Assembly (NCBI RefSeq): GCF_036014015.1 | Contig: NZ_CP107905.1 | Coordinates: 3,100,001-3,164,000, forward strand | DNA length: 64,000 bases | From: Streptomyces sp. NBC_00457 | GTDB taxonomy: Bacteria > Actinomycetota > Actinomycetes > Streptomycetales > Streptomycetaceae | Direction: 5' to 3' | Shown here: piece by piece, positions 10,377-18,680 of the stretch | Layout of the letters: every line of letters begins with the position of its first letter | Numbering within the stretch: position 1 is the stretch's first letter | Notes under the pieces: generated by a model | The model's database searches: none | What the model was told of the DNA's origin: nothing | Seen by the model: only the letters and a program-made list of their open reading frames with translations | Made by a program: the position numbers and the translations under genes

Positions 10377-11540
10377 TCAGGCTGCCGGTACGGCAACCGG
10401 CGCCCCCGGACCCACATACCGCGCCACCGGACGGATGATCTTCGAGTCCTCCGCCTGCTCCAGGATGTTGGCGCTCCAGCCCACCGCCCGCGCCGCCGCG
10501 AAGGTCGGGGTGAACATCTCGCGCGGCAGACCGCAGAGTTCCATGACCACGCCCGCGTAGAACTCGACGTTCGTGTGAAGTTCGCGGCCCGGCTTCAGCT
10601 CGGCGAGGATCGCCTCGACCCGCCGCTCGACCTCGACGGCGAAGTCGACACGCGGGCCGCCGAAGCGCTGGGCGATCTCGCGGAGCATCCGGGAGCGGGG
10701 GTCCTCCGTGCGGTAGACGGGGTGGCCGAAGCCCATGATGCGGTCGCCTGCCAGGACGCGCTCGCGGATCCAGGAGTCGATGCGTTCAGGCGTGCCGATG
10801 GCGTCCAGGGTGTCGAGTGCCCGGCTGGGGGCCCCGCCGTGCAGCGGGCCGGACAGCGCGCCCACGGCTCCCACGAGGCACGCGGCCACATCCGCTCCGG
10901 TTGAGGTGATGACGCGCGCCGTAAAGGTTGATGCGTTGAAGCCGTGATCAATGGTTGAGATCAAGTATTGCTCGATCGCCCGGGCCCGCAGCGGGTCCGG
11001 CTCCGAACCCGTCAACATGTACAGGTAGTTCGCCGCGTACGAGAGGTCCTCGCGCGGCTCCACCGGCTCGAGGCCCTTCCCCAGCCGGTGCAGTGCGGTC
11101 AGCAGCGTCGGCACGGCGGCGGCCGCGACGAGGGTGTCCCGGCGGCGCCGGTCCGCGTCGATGTCGTACACCGGCCGGAAGCCCTTGGCAGCGCCCAGCA
11201 ACGACAGGGCCGTACGCATACCGGCGAGCGGGCCGGACCGGGCGCTCGCCGCCGCGATGACGGGCAGTGCCACGCGCACCTCGTCGGGCAGTCGGCGCAG
11301 GGCGGCGGTCTCGGCCGCGAACGCGGCACCGCGCTCGGCGTCCGGCAGCTCGCCGAGGACAAGAAGATGCCAGACGTCCTCGAACCCGCGGGTCTGCGCG
11401 AGCTCGACGGCCGAGTACTGGCGGTAGTGGTAGAAGCCCTCGAGTCCTCGCACGTCGCCGATCTCGGTGTCGGTCACGACGACACCGGCGAGCCCTCGCG
11501 GTACGTCGACAAGGGTGGTTGCGGACCTGTTGACGGACAT
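10377..11540 (-). CDS. Citrate synthase-family protein
   Basis: A 387-residue citrate/methylcitrate synthase fold. The oxaloacetate and CoA histidines are visible: H199 in IDHGFNAST, H234 in GPLHGGA and H273 in GFGHPVY. The catalytic aspartate of the usual NVDFYSG motif is glutamate here (NVEFYAG, E326), so activity or substrate may differ from housekeeping GltA. ATG at 11540 has a very strong ribosome site (GGGAGGAA). It is transcribed away from a second citrate synthase-like gene that carries a DNA-binding domain. The 79 bp between the two starts are packed with palindromes. Likely a citrate or 2-methylcitrate synthase isozyme under control of its neighbour. Confidence 0.88.
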   Translation of the reverse strand: MSVNRSATTLVDVPRGLAGVVVTDTEIGDVRGLEGFYHYRQYSAVELAQTRGFEDVWHLLVLGELPDAERGAAFAAETAALRRLPDEVRVALPVIAAASARSGPLAGMRTALSLLGAAKGFRPVYDIDADRRRRDTLVAAAAVPTLLTALHRLGKGLEPVEPREDLSYAANYLYMLTGSEPDPLRARAIEQYLISTIDHGFNASTFTARVITSTGADVAACLVGAVGALSGPLHGGAPSRALDTLDAIGTPERIDSWIRERVLAGDRIMGFGHPVYRTEDPRSRMLREIAQRFGGPRVDFAVEVERRVEAILAELKPGRELHTNVEFYAGVVMELCGLPREMFTPTFAAARAVGWSANILEQAEDSKIIRPVARYVGPGAPVAVPAA

Positions 11541-11588
11541 GATTTCCTCCCTGAACTTGATTCGACTGTCCACTCTTGACTCAATCTC

Positions 11589-11610
11589 TGTCAATATTGA
11601 TTGAATCAAT
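11589..11610. promoter_or_regulatory. Nested palindromes between the divergent citrate synthase genes
   Basis: TCAATATTGA (11591-11600) is a perfect 10-bp palindrome. It overlaps ATTGATTGAATCAAT (11596-11610), a perfect 7+1+7 inverted repeat. Further TCAAT/ATTGA half-sites lie on both sides. On the minus strand a perfect TTGACA (11594 to 11589) could be the -35 of the citrate synthase promoter; its -10 is unclear. The site is where the HTH of the neighbouring fusion protein would be expected to bind. The sequence is seen; the binding is inference. Confidence 0.6.
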
Positions 11611-11619
11611 CTGAGATCA

Positions 11620-12906
11620 ATGAATCTGCAGACGGATACGGTGACCTCCATGCCCGATCAAGAACCCGCCCTCAGTCGCCCGGAACGGCGGCTGAGCACC
11701 AAGGAGGCCGCCGAGCTTCTGGGTGTGAAGGCCGAGACCGTCTACGCGTACGTGAGCCGTGGTCAGCTCAGCAGCCGCCGAGCGCCGGGCGGCCGAAGCA
11801 GCACCTTCGACGCGAAGGAGGTCGAGGCGCTGGCACGGCGCAACAGACGGGCCGGCGCCGGGAGTCCGACCTCGGGCGGCGAGCTGTCCGTGCGCACCCG
11901 CATCACGCTCATCGACACGGACCGGTACTACTACCGGGGCGTCGACGCGGCCGAACTGGCCGCGCGCCACACCTACGAAGAGGTCGCCGAATGGCTGTGG
12001 ACCGGACAACTGCGCCACGGCACCGTCTTCACCGCCCCCGAGGCATCCGTCGCCGTCGCCCGCCGCGCCGTCGCCGCGCTGCCCGAACACACCGACCCGA
12101 CCGACCGGTTGCGGGTCGCCGCGATCGCCGCCGCGACGGCGGATCCGCTGCGCTTCGACCTGTCCGAGGAGGCTGTGCTCGGCACGGCCCGCATCCTCAT
12201 CCCCACGCTCGTCGACGCACTGCCGCCGATGCGACCCGGCCACGGCGACGAGGGCCCGCTGGCCCACCGGCTGTGGGCGCGGCTGAGCGGGCGGCAGGCC
12301 GACGAGGCCTCGCTGCGCGTCCTTGACACCGCGCTCGGACTGCTCGTCGACCACGACCTGGCCGCCTCCACACTCGCGGTACGCGTCGCCGCGTCGGCCC
12401 GCGCACACGCCTACGCGGCCGTCTCCGCGGGCCTCGGCGTCATCGAGGGCCCCTTGCACGGCGCCGCGAGCGGACTCGTCCACCGGCTGCTGCTGGACGT
12501 CCTCGACCAGGGCGACGCCGGGCCCGTGATCGCGGACGAACTGCGCTCCGGGCGCCGTATCCCGGGACTCGGCCACCGGCTCTACGCCGGCGAGGACCCA
12601 CGCGCGCGTGCCCTGTTCGCTCTTCTGGAGGACATCCCCCGGGCCGCACCCGCCCTCGCCGCGGCCCGCGACATCGTGGCCACCACCGCCCGGCACACCC
12701 CCCTGCACGCCAACGTCGACCTGGCACTGGCCGTGCTCACCGCATCCAGCGGCATGCCTGCCACGGCCGGCGAGACGATCTTCGCCGTGGCCCGTACGGC
12801 GGGCTGGATCGCCCACGCCCTGGAGGAGTACGGCGAGCGCCCGCTGCGCATGCGCCCGAGCGGGCTCTACGAGGGCCCGAAGCCGCCCCGGCCGCTGCCG
12901 GGGTAG
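11620..12906 (+). CDS. Helix-turn-helix / citrate synthase fusion protein
   Basis: A 428-residue protein. Residues about 24-75 form a MerR/excisionase-type helix-turn-helix (LSTKEAAELLGVKAETVYAYVSRGQL). Residues about 90-420 form a citrate synthase-like domain. Parts of the active site remain: the DHDLAAST block, H280 in GPLHGAA, H319 in LGHRLY, and D367 in HANVDLALA where the family has NVDFYSG. It could be an enzyme, or a regulator that senses oxaloacetate, CoA esters or citrate through a retired enzyme pocket. ATG at 11620 is chosen; ATG at 11650 is possible and neither has a good ribosome site. Divergent from an apparently active citrate synthase gene across a palindromic intergenic region. 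Confidence 0.85.
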   Translation: MNLQTDTVTSMPDQEPALSRPERRLSTKEAAELLGVKAETVYAYVSRGQLSSRRAPGGRSSTFDAKEVEALARRNRRAGAGSPTSGGELSVRTRITLIDTDRYYYRGVDAAELAARHTYEEVAEWLWTGQLRHGTVFTAPEASVAVARRAVAALPEHTDPTDRLRVAAIAAATADPLRFDLSEEAVLGTARILIPTLVDALPPMRPGHGDEGPLAHRLWARLSGRQADEASLRVLDTALGLLVDHDLAASTLAVRVAASARAHAYAAVSAGLGVIEGPLHGAASGLVHRLLLDVLDQGDAGPVIADELRSGRRIPGLGHRLYAGEDPRARALFALLEDIPRAAPALAAARDIVATTARHTPLHANVDLALAVLTASSGMPATAGETIFAVARTAGWIAHALEEYGERPLRMRPSGLYEGPKPPRPLPG

Positions 12907-12940
12907 GACTCGACAGGGCCGGAAGTCACCCTGGATCAAG

Positions 12941-12959
12941 TCAGGTTAGGCTCACCTCT
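12941..12959. promoter_or_regulatory. Iron box (DmdR/IdeR-type operator)
   Basis: TCAGGTTAGGCTCACCTCT matches the 19-bp iron box TTAGGTTAGGCTAACCTAA at about 15 positions, including the whole core AGGTTAGGCT-ACCT. It ends one base before the GTG of the next gene. Binding by the iron-loaded repressor DmdR1 is inferred from the pattern. Confidence 0.75.
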
Positions 12960-13901
12960 GTGAGTACGTGTGCAAGCGTCTCCCGAGACCTCGACGAGCC
13001 CATTTCGGGAACCGCGGCGACCGCGACGACCTGGCTGCTGCTGGAGCAGCCGGGTCCCTGGGGTGTCAAGGCGCTCACTTCGAGCCATCTGGATCCCGCG
13101 CTGGGCCGCGCCCTGGAGACCGCCGCCGAGGGCACGGGCGTACGCATCGCACTCATCCGGCGCCCTGGACGCCACGCCGACCTCGGCACCCCCACCGCAC
13201 GTCAGGTGTACGTGGCCCACACCGTGCCCGGCAACGTGTGGCTGCACGGGGCCACCGTCCGCGACCCGTGGCGCCTGCTCGACCTCGACTTCGCCGCACT
13301 CGGCAGAGGCGACCACCGCAGTGCCGGCACGGCGCTCGGCGCCCGGCCCCACGCCGGTGATCCGCTCGCGCTCGTGTGCACCAACGGCAAGCGGGACCGC
13401 TGCTGCGCGCTCCTCGGCCGTCCCCTGGCGGCCGCACTCGCCGCCTCCGGGGTCGAGGGGGCCTGGGAAGTCACCCATCTGGGCGGTCACCGCTTCTCGC
13501 CGACGCTGCTCGTCCTGCCGTACGGCTACGCCTACGGCAGGGTCGAGGCGCCCGCCGTCAAGGAGATCCTGCGCGGCGTGCAGGAGGCACGGATCGTCCT
13601 GGAGGGGTGCCGGGGCAGCTCGGCCTGGGAACGGCCCGCTCAGGCGGCCGAGCTCGCGGTCCGCACGGCGGCCCGCGAACGCACCGCGGACGCGCTGACG
13701 GTCGTACGGACGGACGGCGCGGCACCGCGCTGGGAGGTGACCGTCGCGCACGCGGACGGACGCCACTGGCGCGTGGTCGTCGCCCAGGGTGCGTCGCTGC
13801 CGCCCCGCCAGGAGAGCTGCGGCGCGTCCGTGCTCGGCTCACCCGCGCGGATGGACGTGGTGGCGGTGCGCGAGCTGACACCGGCCGCGCTCGCGAGCTG
13901 A
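12960..13901 (+). CDS. Sucrase/ferredoxin-like family protein
   Basis: A 313-residue protein of the Suc_Fer-like (thioredoxin-fold ferredoxin) family. Cysteines and motifs of the likely Fe-S site are seen: an early STCAS, CTNGKRDRCC in the middle, then THLGGHRFSPTLLVLP. The second half is a smaller domain (EVTVAHADGRHWRVVVAQG). The GTG at 12960 directly follows an iron box and has no ribosome site, so translation may be leaderless, or the true start may be further in. The operator implies repression when iron is plentiful. A role in electron transfer for siderophore iron release or another iron-sparing process is plausible but unproven. Confidence 0.82.
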   Translation: MSTCASVSRDLDEPISGTAATATTWLLLEQPGPWGVKALTSSHLDPALGRALETAAEGTGVRIALIRRPGRHADLGTPTARQVYVAHTVPGNVWLHGATVRDPWRLLDLDFAALGRGDHRSAGTALGARPHAGDPLALVCTNGKRDRCCALLGRPLAAALAASGVEGAWEVTHLGGHRFSPTLLVLPYGYAYGRVEAPAVKEILRGVQEARIVLEGCRGSSAWERPAQAAELAVRTAARERTADALTVVRTDGAAPRWEVTVAHADGRHWRVVVAQGASLPPRQESCGASVLGSPARMDVVAVRELTPAALAS

Positions 13902-14029
13902 CCGCACGACCGACGTCAGGGATGCCCGCAGCACAGCGTGTCCGCAGGCAGCGCCTGTCCATGCGTTGATCAAGAGATCCATGCCACACCCCTACGGCTG
14001 CTCCGGCACGTCCGCGTAACGTCTTGGGT

Positions 14030-15706
14030 ATGAGCCCCACTCCCCCCGCACGCCGTCTGCGGCTCGGTCTGCCGCGCAGGGTGTTCTCGCAGGTGCTGCT
14101 GATGCAGGTGGCGATCGCCGCGGGCGTCGCGGTACTCGCGACCGGGCTGTTCCTCGCACCGCTCAGCGACCAGCTGGACGACCAGGCGATGCGCCGAGCG
14201 CTCTCGATCGCACAGACCGCGGCGGCCCAGCCGCAGCTCGCGGAGCAGGTCGAGCACACTCCGCCGACGGCCGGCGGGCCGGTTCAGCGGGAGGCGGAGA
14301 AGATCCGCAAGGCCACCAAGGCCGAGTACATCGTGATCATGGACACTCGCGGCGTGCGCTGGTCGCACACCGAGCCCGCGCAGATCGGCAAGCACGTCTC
14401 CACCGACCCCAGCGAGGCGCTCGCCGGCCAGGAGGTCATGGAGATCGACGAGGGCACGCTCGGCCGCTCCGCCCGCGGCAAGGTGCCGCTGCGAGACAGC
14501 GACGGGGAGATCGTCGGGGCGGTCTCGGTGGGCATCGCGTACGACAGTGTCCGGGCCCTGCTGATCCACGCGATCCCGGAGCTGCTGGCCTACGCGGGCG
14601 GAGCCCTGGCCGTCGGCGCGCTGGCCGCCTGGCTCATCTCCCGGCGGGTCCAGCGGCAGACCCGGGACCTGGCCTTCTCCGACATCTCGGGACTGCTCGC
14701 GGAGCGTGAGGCCATGCTCCACGGCATCCGGGAGGGCGTCGTCGCCCTGGACCGCGCGGGCCGTGTCCGCCTGCTCAACGACGAGGCACAGCGCCTGCTG
14801 AGCATCGGCGACGAGGCCGTGGGCCGCTCCCCCGACGAGGCGCTCGGCGAGGGACGTACCGCCGATGTCCTGTCCGGGCGGGTGACGGGCACCGATCTGC
14901 TCACGGTGCGCGGCCAGCGTGTCCTGATCGCCAACCGGATGCCCACCGACGACGGCGGCGCCGTCGCCACCCTGCGCGACCGCACCGAGCTGGAGCAGCT
15001 GGGCCGGGAACTCGACTCGACGCGCGGCCTGATCGACGCCCTGCGCGCCCAGGACCACGAGCACGCCAACCGCATGCACACGCTCCTGGGTCTGCTCGAG
15101 CTGGAGATGTACGACGACGCCGTGGACTTCGTGGGAGAGGTGGTCGGCGACCACCGGGCAACGGCGGAACAGGTCACAGAGAAGATCGAGGACCCCCTGC
15201 TCGCCGCTGTGCTGGTCGGCAAGGCGACCGTCGCCGCGGAGCGCGGAGTCCCCCTGCGCGTCTCGGACCGGACACGGCTGCCGGACCGGCTGGTCGATCC
15301 GCGCGGGCTGGTCACGGTCGTCGGCAACCTCGTCGACAACGCTCTCGACGCCGTCGCGGGCACGATGCACGCGCGCGTGGAGGTCGAATTGCGCGCCGAG
15401 GGACGGACCGTCGTTCTCAGGGTGCGCGACACGGGGCCCGGGATCCCTGAGGAGCAGCGGGAGTTGGTCTTCACCGAGGGGTGGTCCACCAAGCAGCCGC
15501 CGGCGCACGGCAAGCGCGGCATCGGGCTCTCCCTGGTGCGCAGGCTGGCCGAGCGGCAGGGGGGCAGCGCGACTGTGGGCGAGGCGCACGGCGGGGGCGC
15601 GGAGTTCACCGTCGTCCTGCCCGAGGCACTGACCGAGCCGGACCTGGAACCGGCCCTCACGGTCCCGTCGGCACCGGCGAGCGCCGCCGCAGAGGAGTCG
15701 CGATGA
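14030..15706 (+). CDS. CitA/DcuS-type sensor histidine kinase
   Basis: A 558-residue membrane kinase. TM1 is at about 18-44. An extracytoplasmic sCache-like sensor (about 47-178) contains YIVIMDTRGVRWSH and GQIVGAV-like elements. TM2 is at about 182-204, then a PAS-like region (230-320). The dimerisation/phosphoacceptor segment is of the Spo0B type, with H343 in LRAQDHEHANRMH. The HATPase domain has GNLVDNALDA and DTGPGIP. CitA/DcuS kinases sense C4-dicarboxylates or citrate outside the cell. ATG at 14030 is used; TTG two codons earlier is possible. Overlaps the response regulator by 4 nt. Convergent with a carboxylate-type symporter operon, a likely target. Confidence 0.9.
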   Translation: MSPTPPARRLRLGLPRRVFSQVLLMQVAIAAGVAVLATGLFLAPLSDQLDDQAMRRALSIAQTAAAQPQLAEQVEHTPPTAGGPVQREAEKIRKATKAEYIVIMDTRGVRWSHTEPAQIGKHVSTDPSEALAGQEVMEIDEGTLGRSARGKVPLRDSDGEIVGAVSVGIAYDSVRALLIHAIPELLAYAGGALAVGALAAWLISRRVQRQTRDLAFSDISGLLAEREAMLHGIREGVVALDRAGRVRLLNDEAQRLLSIGDEAVGRSPDEALGEGRTADVLSGRVTGTDLLTVRGQRVLIANRMPTDDGGAVATLRDRTELEQLGRELDSTRGLIDALRAQDHEHANRMHTLLGLLELEMYDDAVDFVGEVVGDHRATAEQVTEKIEDPLLAAVLVGKATVAAERGVPLRVSDRTRLPDRLVDPRGLVTVVGNLVDNALDAVAGTMHARVEVELRAEGRTVVLRVRDTGPGIPEEQRELVFTEGWSTKQPPAHGKRGIGLSLVRRLAERQGGSATVGEAHGGGAEFTVVLPEALTEPDLEPALTVPSAPASAAAEESR

Positions 15707-16383
15707 TCGAGGTCCTGGTCGTGGACGACGACATCCGGGTCGCCCGGGTGAACGCCGCCTACGTCGAGAAGGTGCCGGGCTTCCATGTGGCCGGCGAGGC
15801 GCACAGCGCGGAGGAGGCGCTGCGCCAAGTGGAGTCGCTGCCGCGACTGGACCTCGTCCTCATGGACCACTATCTGCCCGACGAGACGGGACTCGCGGTC
15901 GTCCAGGAGATGCGCCGCCGCGGCCACCAGACCGACGTGATCATGGTGACGGCGGCCCGGGACATCACGACCGTACAGGCGGCGATGCGGCAAGGCGCGC
16001 TGCAGTACCTGGTCAAGCCGTTCGCCTTCGCGGGGCTGCGGGCCAAGCTGGAGGCCTATGCGGAGCTGCGCCGCACCCTCGACGGCGGCGGCGAGGCGGA
16101 GCAGGCCGAGGTGGACCGTATCTTCGGCGCGCTCTCGGCACCGTCGGAGCCCGACCTGCCCAAAGGGCACTCCCCCACCACCGTGGAGCTGGTCCGTCAG
16201 TGCCTGATGAGCGCCGACGGGCCGCTGTCGGCCCAGGAGATCGCCGAGCGGACCGGGGTGAGCCGCCAGACCGCCCAGCGCTATCTGAAGCTCCTGGAAC
16301 GCACCGGACGGGCCCGTCTCACCCTCAAGTACGGCGACGCGGGCCGCCCGGAACACCGTTACGTGTGGGCGACCCGCGCCTGA
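15703..16383 (+). CDS. CitB/DcuR-type response regulator
   Basis: A 226-residue regulator. The receiver domain (1-125) has acidic pocket VVDDD, phospho-acceptor Asp in LMDHYLPD, switch Thr in VTAARD and Lys in YLVKPF. The C-terminal DNA-binding domain includes the helix-turn-helix AQEIAERTGVSRQTAQRYLKLL, typical of CitB regulators. ATG overlaps the kinase stop (ATGA) and has GAGGAG about 6 nt upstream, so the pair is co-translated. Expected to activate a transporter gene for the sensed acid; the convergent SSS symporter is the nearest candidate. Confidence 0.9.
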   Translation: MIEVLVVDDDIRVARVNAAYVEKVPGFHVAGEAHSAEEALRQVESLPRLDLVLMDHYLPDETGLAVVQEMRRRGHQTDVIMVTAARDITTVQAAMRQGALQYLVKPFAFAGLRAKLEAYAELRRTLDGGGEAEQAEVDRIFGALSAPSEPDLPKGHSPTTVELVRQCLMSADGPLSAQEIAERTGVSRQTAQRYLKLLERTGRARLTLKYGDAGRPEHRYVWATRA

Positions 16384-16468
16384 GGACACGGCCCGGGTGG
16401 GGGCGGGGGGAAGGGACCGTGCCCCCTCTTCATACGGATGCCGGGCGCCCTCTTCTCGGCCGCCCCGC

Positions 16469-18061
16469 CTACACCGCCCCCGCCCCGGTCAGCGACCGCA
16501 CTTCGGTCTCCGCGTGTTTGGCGTCGTCGGGTTCCTCCGCCGAAGTGACCGTGCCGAGCCAGCCGGCGACGAAGCCCAGCGGGATGGAGACCAGGCCGGG
16601 ATTCTGCAGCGGGAAGTACTGGAAGTCCACGCCGGGGAACAGCGATTCGGGGCTGCCCGACACCACCGGCGACAGCACCACGAGGACCACGGCTGGGATC
16701 AGCCCGCCGTATACGGCCCATACCGCGCCGCGCGTGGTGAAGGCGCGCCAGAACAGCGAGTAGAGCAGCACCGGCAGGTTGGCCGAGGCGGCGACGGCAA
16801 AGGCCAGCCCCACCAGGAAGGCGACGTTGAGGTCGCGTGCCAGCAGACCGAGGGCGATGGCGACCACGCCGATTCCGCCCGCGGCCGCGCGGGCGACGGC
16901 CACCTCGCTGCGCGGCTTGGCGTGCCGGCGTCGTAGCGACGCGTAGAGGTCATGGGCCACGGACGCCGAGGACGCGAGCGTGATGCCGGCGACCACCGCG
17001 AGGATCGTGGCGAAGGCGACAGCGGCCACGATCGCGAACAGAACCGTTCCGCCAGTGGAATCAGCGCCACCTCCGAGATCGAGCGCGAGCAGGGGAACCG
17101 CCGTGTTTCCGGCCGCGTTCGATCCCCGTACGGCATCCGGACCGACGATCGCTGCCGCGCCGAAGCCCAGCACGATGGTCATCAGGTAGAACCCGCCGAT
17201 GAGCCCGATCGCCCAGACCACCGAACGCCGTGCGGCCCGTGCGGTCGGCACGGTGTAGAAGCGGGACAGGATGTGCGGCAGCCCGGCCGTGCCCAGCACC
17301 AGGGCGAGTCCGAGGCTGATGAAGTCGAAGCGGGCGGTCCAATCGCCGCCGTACTTCAACCCGGGCGCCAGGAACGATTCGCCATGACCGCTGCGCTCCG
17401 CCGCCGTCAGCAGCAGTTGGTCGAAGTCACCGCGGAAGCGCACCAGCACGAGCACGGTCAGCGCCACCGTGCCGCTGAGCAGCAGAACCGCCTTCACGAT
17501 CTGAATCCATGTGGTGGCCCGCATCCCTCCCAGCGACACATAGATCACCATCAGCGCGCCGACACCGACGACCGTCCAGGCCTGTGCCGCCTCGCCCGTA
17601 CCCCCCAGCAGCAGCGCGACCAGGCTGCCCGCACCGACCATCTGCGCCACCAGATACAGAACGGACACGGTGACCGAGGAGGTTCCCGCCGCGATCCGCA
17701 CCGGCCGCTCACGCATCCGCGCCGCGACCACATCGGCGAGCGTGAACCTCCCGCAGTTGCGCACCAGTTCCGCGACCAGGAACAGCACCACGAGCCAGCC
17801 GACGAGGAAGCCCACCGAATACAGCATCCCGTCGTAGCCGTGGAGGGCGATGAGCCCGGAAATACCGAGGAAGGAGGCCGCCGACATATAGTCGCCCGCG
17901 ATGGCAAAACCATTCTCCACCGGAGTGAACAGCCGCCCGCCCGCGTAGAACTCCTCCACCGAACCCTGCCGGTTGCGGCTGACCCAGGTCGTGATGCCCA
18001 GGGTGACGGCCACGAAGGCGCTGAACAGGAGCAGCGCCAGCGTCTGATGGTTGTCCGTCAC
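16469..18061 (-). CDS. Solute:sodium symporter (ActP-like)
   Basis: A 530-residue integral membrane protein with about 13 hydrophobic segments. It has SSS-family marks: EEFYAGGRLFTPVENGFAIAGDYMSAASFLGISGLIA near the N-terminus and LGTAGLPHILSRFYTVPTARAARRSV in the middle, as in acetate permease ActP. Likely imports acetate or another short monocarboxylate with Na+. GTG at 18061 overlaps the stop of the DUF485 gene by 4 nt, so the two are coupled, as yjcH and actP are in E. coli. The CitA/CitB-type system converges on it. Confidence 0.9.
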   Translation of the reverse strand: MTDNHQTLALLLFSAFVAVTLGITTWVSRNRQGSVEEFYAGGRLFTPVENGFAIAGDYMSAASFLGISGLIALHGYDGMLYSVGFLVGWLVVLFLVAELVRNCGRFTLADVVAARMRERPVRIAAGTSSVTVSVLYLVAQMVGAGSLVALLLGGTGEAAQAWTVVGVGALMVIYVSLGGMRATTWIQIVKAVLLLSGTVALTVLVLVRFRGDFDQLLLTAAERSGHGESFLAPGLKYGGDWTARFDFISLGLALVLGTAGLPHILSRFYTVPTARAARRSVVWAIGLIGGFYLMTIVLGFGAAAIVGPDAVRGSNAAGNTAVPLLALDLGGGADSTGGTVLFAIVAAVAFATILAVVAGITLASSASVAHDLYASLRRRHAKPRSEVAVARAAAGGIGVVAIALGLLARDLNVAFLVGLAFAVAASANLPVLLYSLFWRAFTTRGAVWAVYGGLIPAVVLVVLSPVVSGSPESLFPGVDFQYFPLQNPGLVSIPLGFVAGWLGTVTSAEEPDDAKHAETEVRSLTGAGAV

Positions 18062-18612
18062 GAAGCACCGCCCCGGACCCCACGCGTCAGTTCCTGGGTG
18101 TCCCACCGCAGTTCGAGCGCGGCCCGGTCCCTGCGCAGCCGAGCATGCCGGACATAGGCCCAGGTCAGCAGAAACGTGGTGAGGAACTGCCCCAGCCCCG
18201 CGAGCATCGCCACATTCACGGCACCCGCCACGGGTCGGCCCATCAGCCCTGGAGCGGTCGTGGCCGTCACGACGTATCCCACGTACCAGGCGAAGAATCC
18301 CGCCACCGCCGGCACCACGAACCGCCGGTAGCGACTGCGCACTTCCCGGAAGGCCGCGCTGCGTTGCACCTCGAGGTACACATCGACCGCAGCCCTTTGC
18401 TCATGCTCCTGACGCGCGGGCGGAACGACCGGAACCAGTCCTCCGGCCTCGCTCGGCTCCCCCCAGCCCGAGGCGAGCGCGTCGTACCAGGGATCGTCGT
18501 ACCGCACGCTTCCGGGCTTCTCGGCGGGAGGTGGGCCATAGCCGCCGCTCTGCCCGGCCGTACTCTCGGGTCCACCCCCGCCTACGCCGGAGCGACCGTT
18601 GCTTGAGTGCAT
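18058..18612 (-). CDS. DUF485 membrane protein
   Basis: A 184-residue protein with a Gly/Pro-rich N-terminal extension of about 75 residues. A DUF485 domain follows (FREVRSRYRRFVVPAVAGFFAWYVGYVV, then a second membrane segment FLTTFLLTWAYVRHAR). DUF485 proteins are nearly always next to ActP-type symporters and are thought to assist them. ATG at 18612 is used; a TTG two codons upstream is also open. First gene of a two-gene operon with the symporter. Confidence 0.87.
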   Translation of the reverse strand: MHSSNGRSGVGGGGPESTAGQSGGYGPPPAEKPGSVRYDDPWYDALASGWGEPSEAGGLVPVVPPARQEHEQRAAVDVYLEVQRSAAFREVRSRYRRFVVPAVAGFFAWYVGYVVTATTAPGLMGRPVAGAVNVAMLAGLGQFLTTFLLTWAYVRHARLRRDRAALELRWDTQELTRGVRGGAS

Positions 18613-18680
18613 GCCCAAGGATGGACAGAACGGGAAGATCCCTGACTCTTCTTCCCCGCGCTCTCACCCCATCAGGTGAC

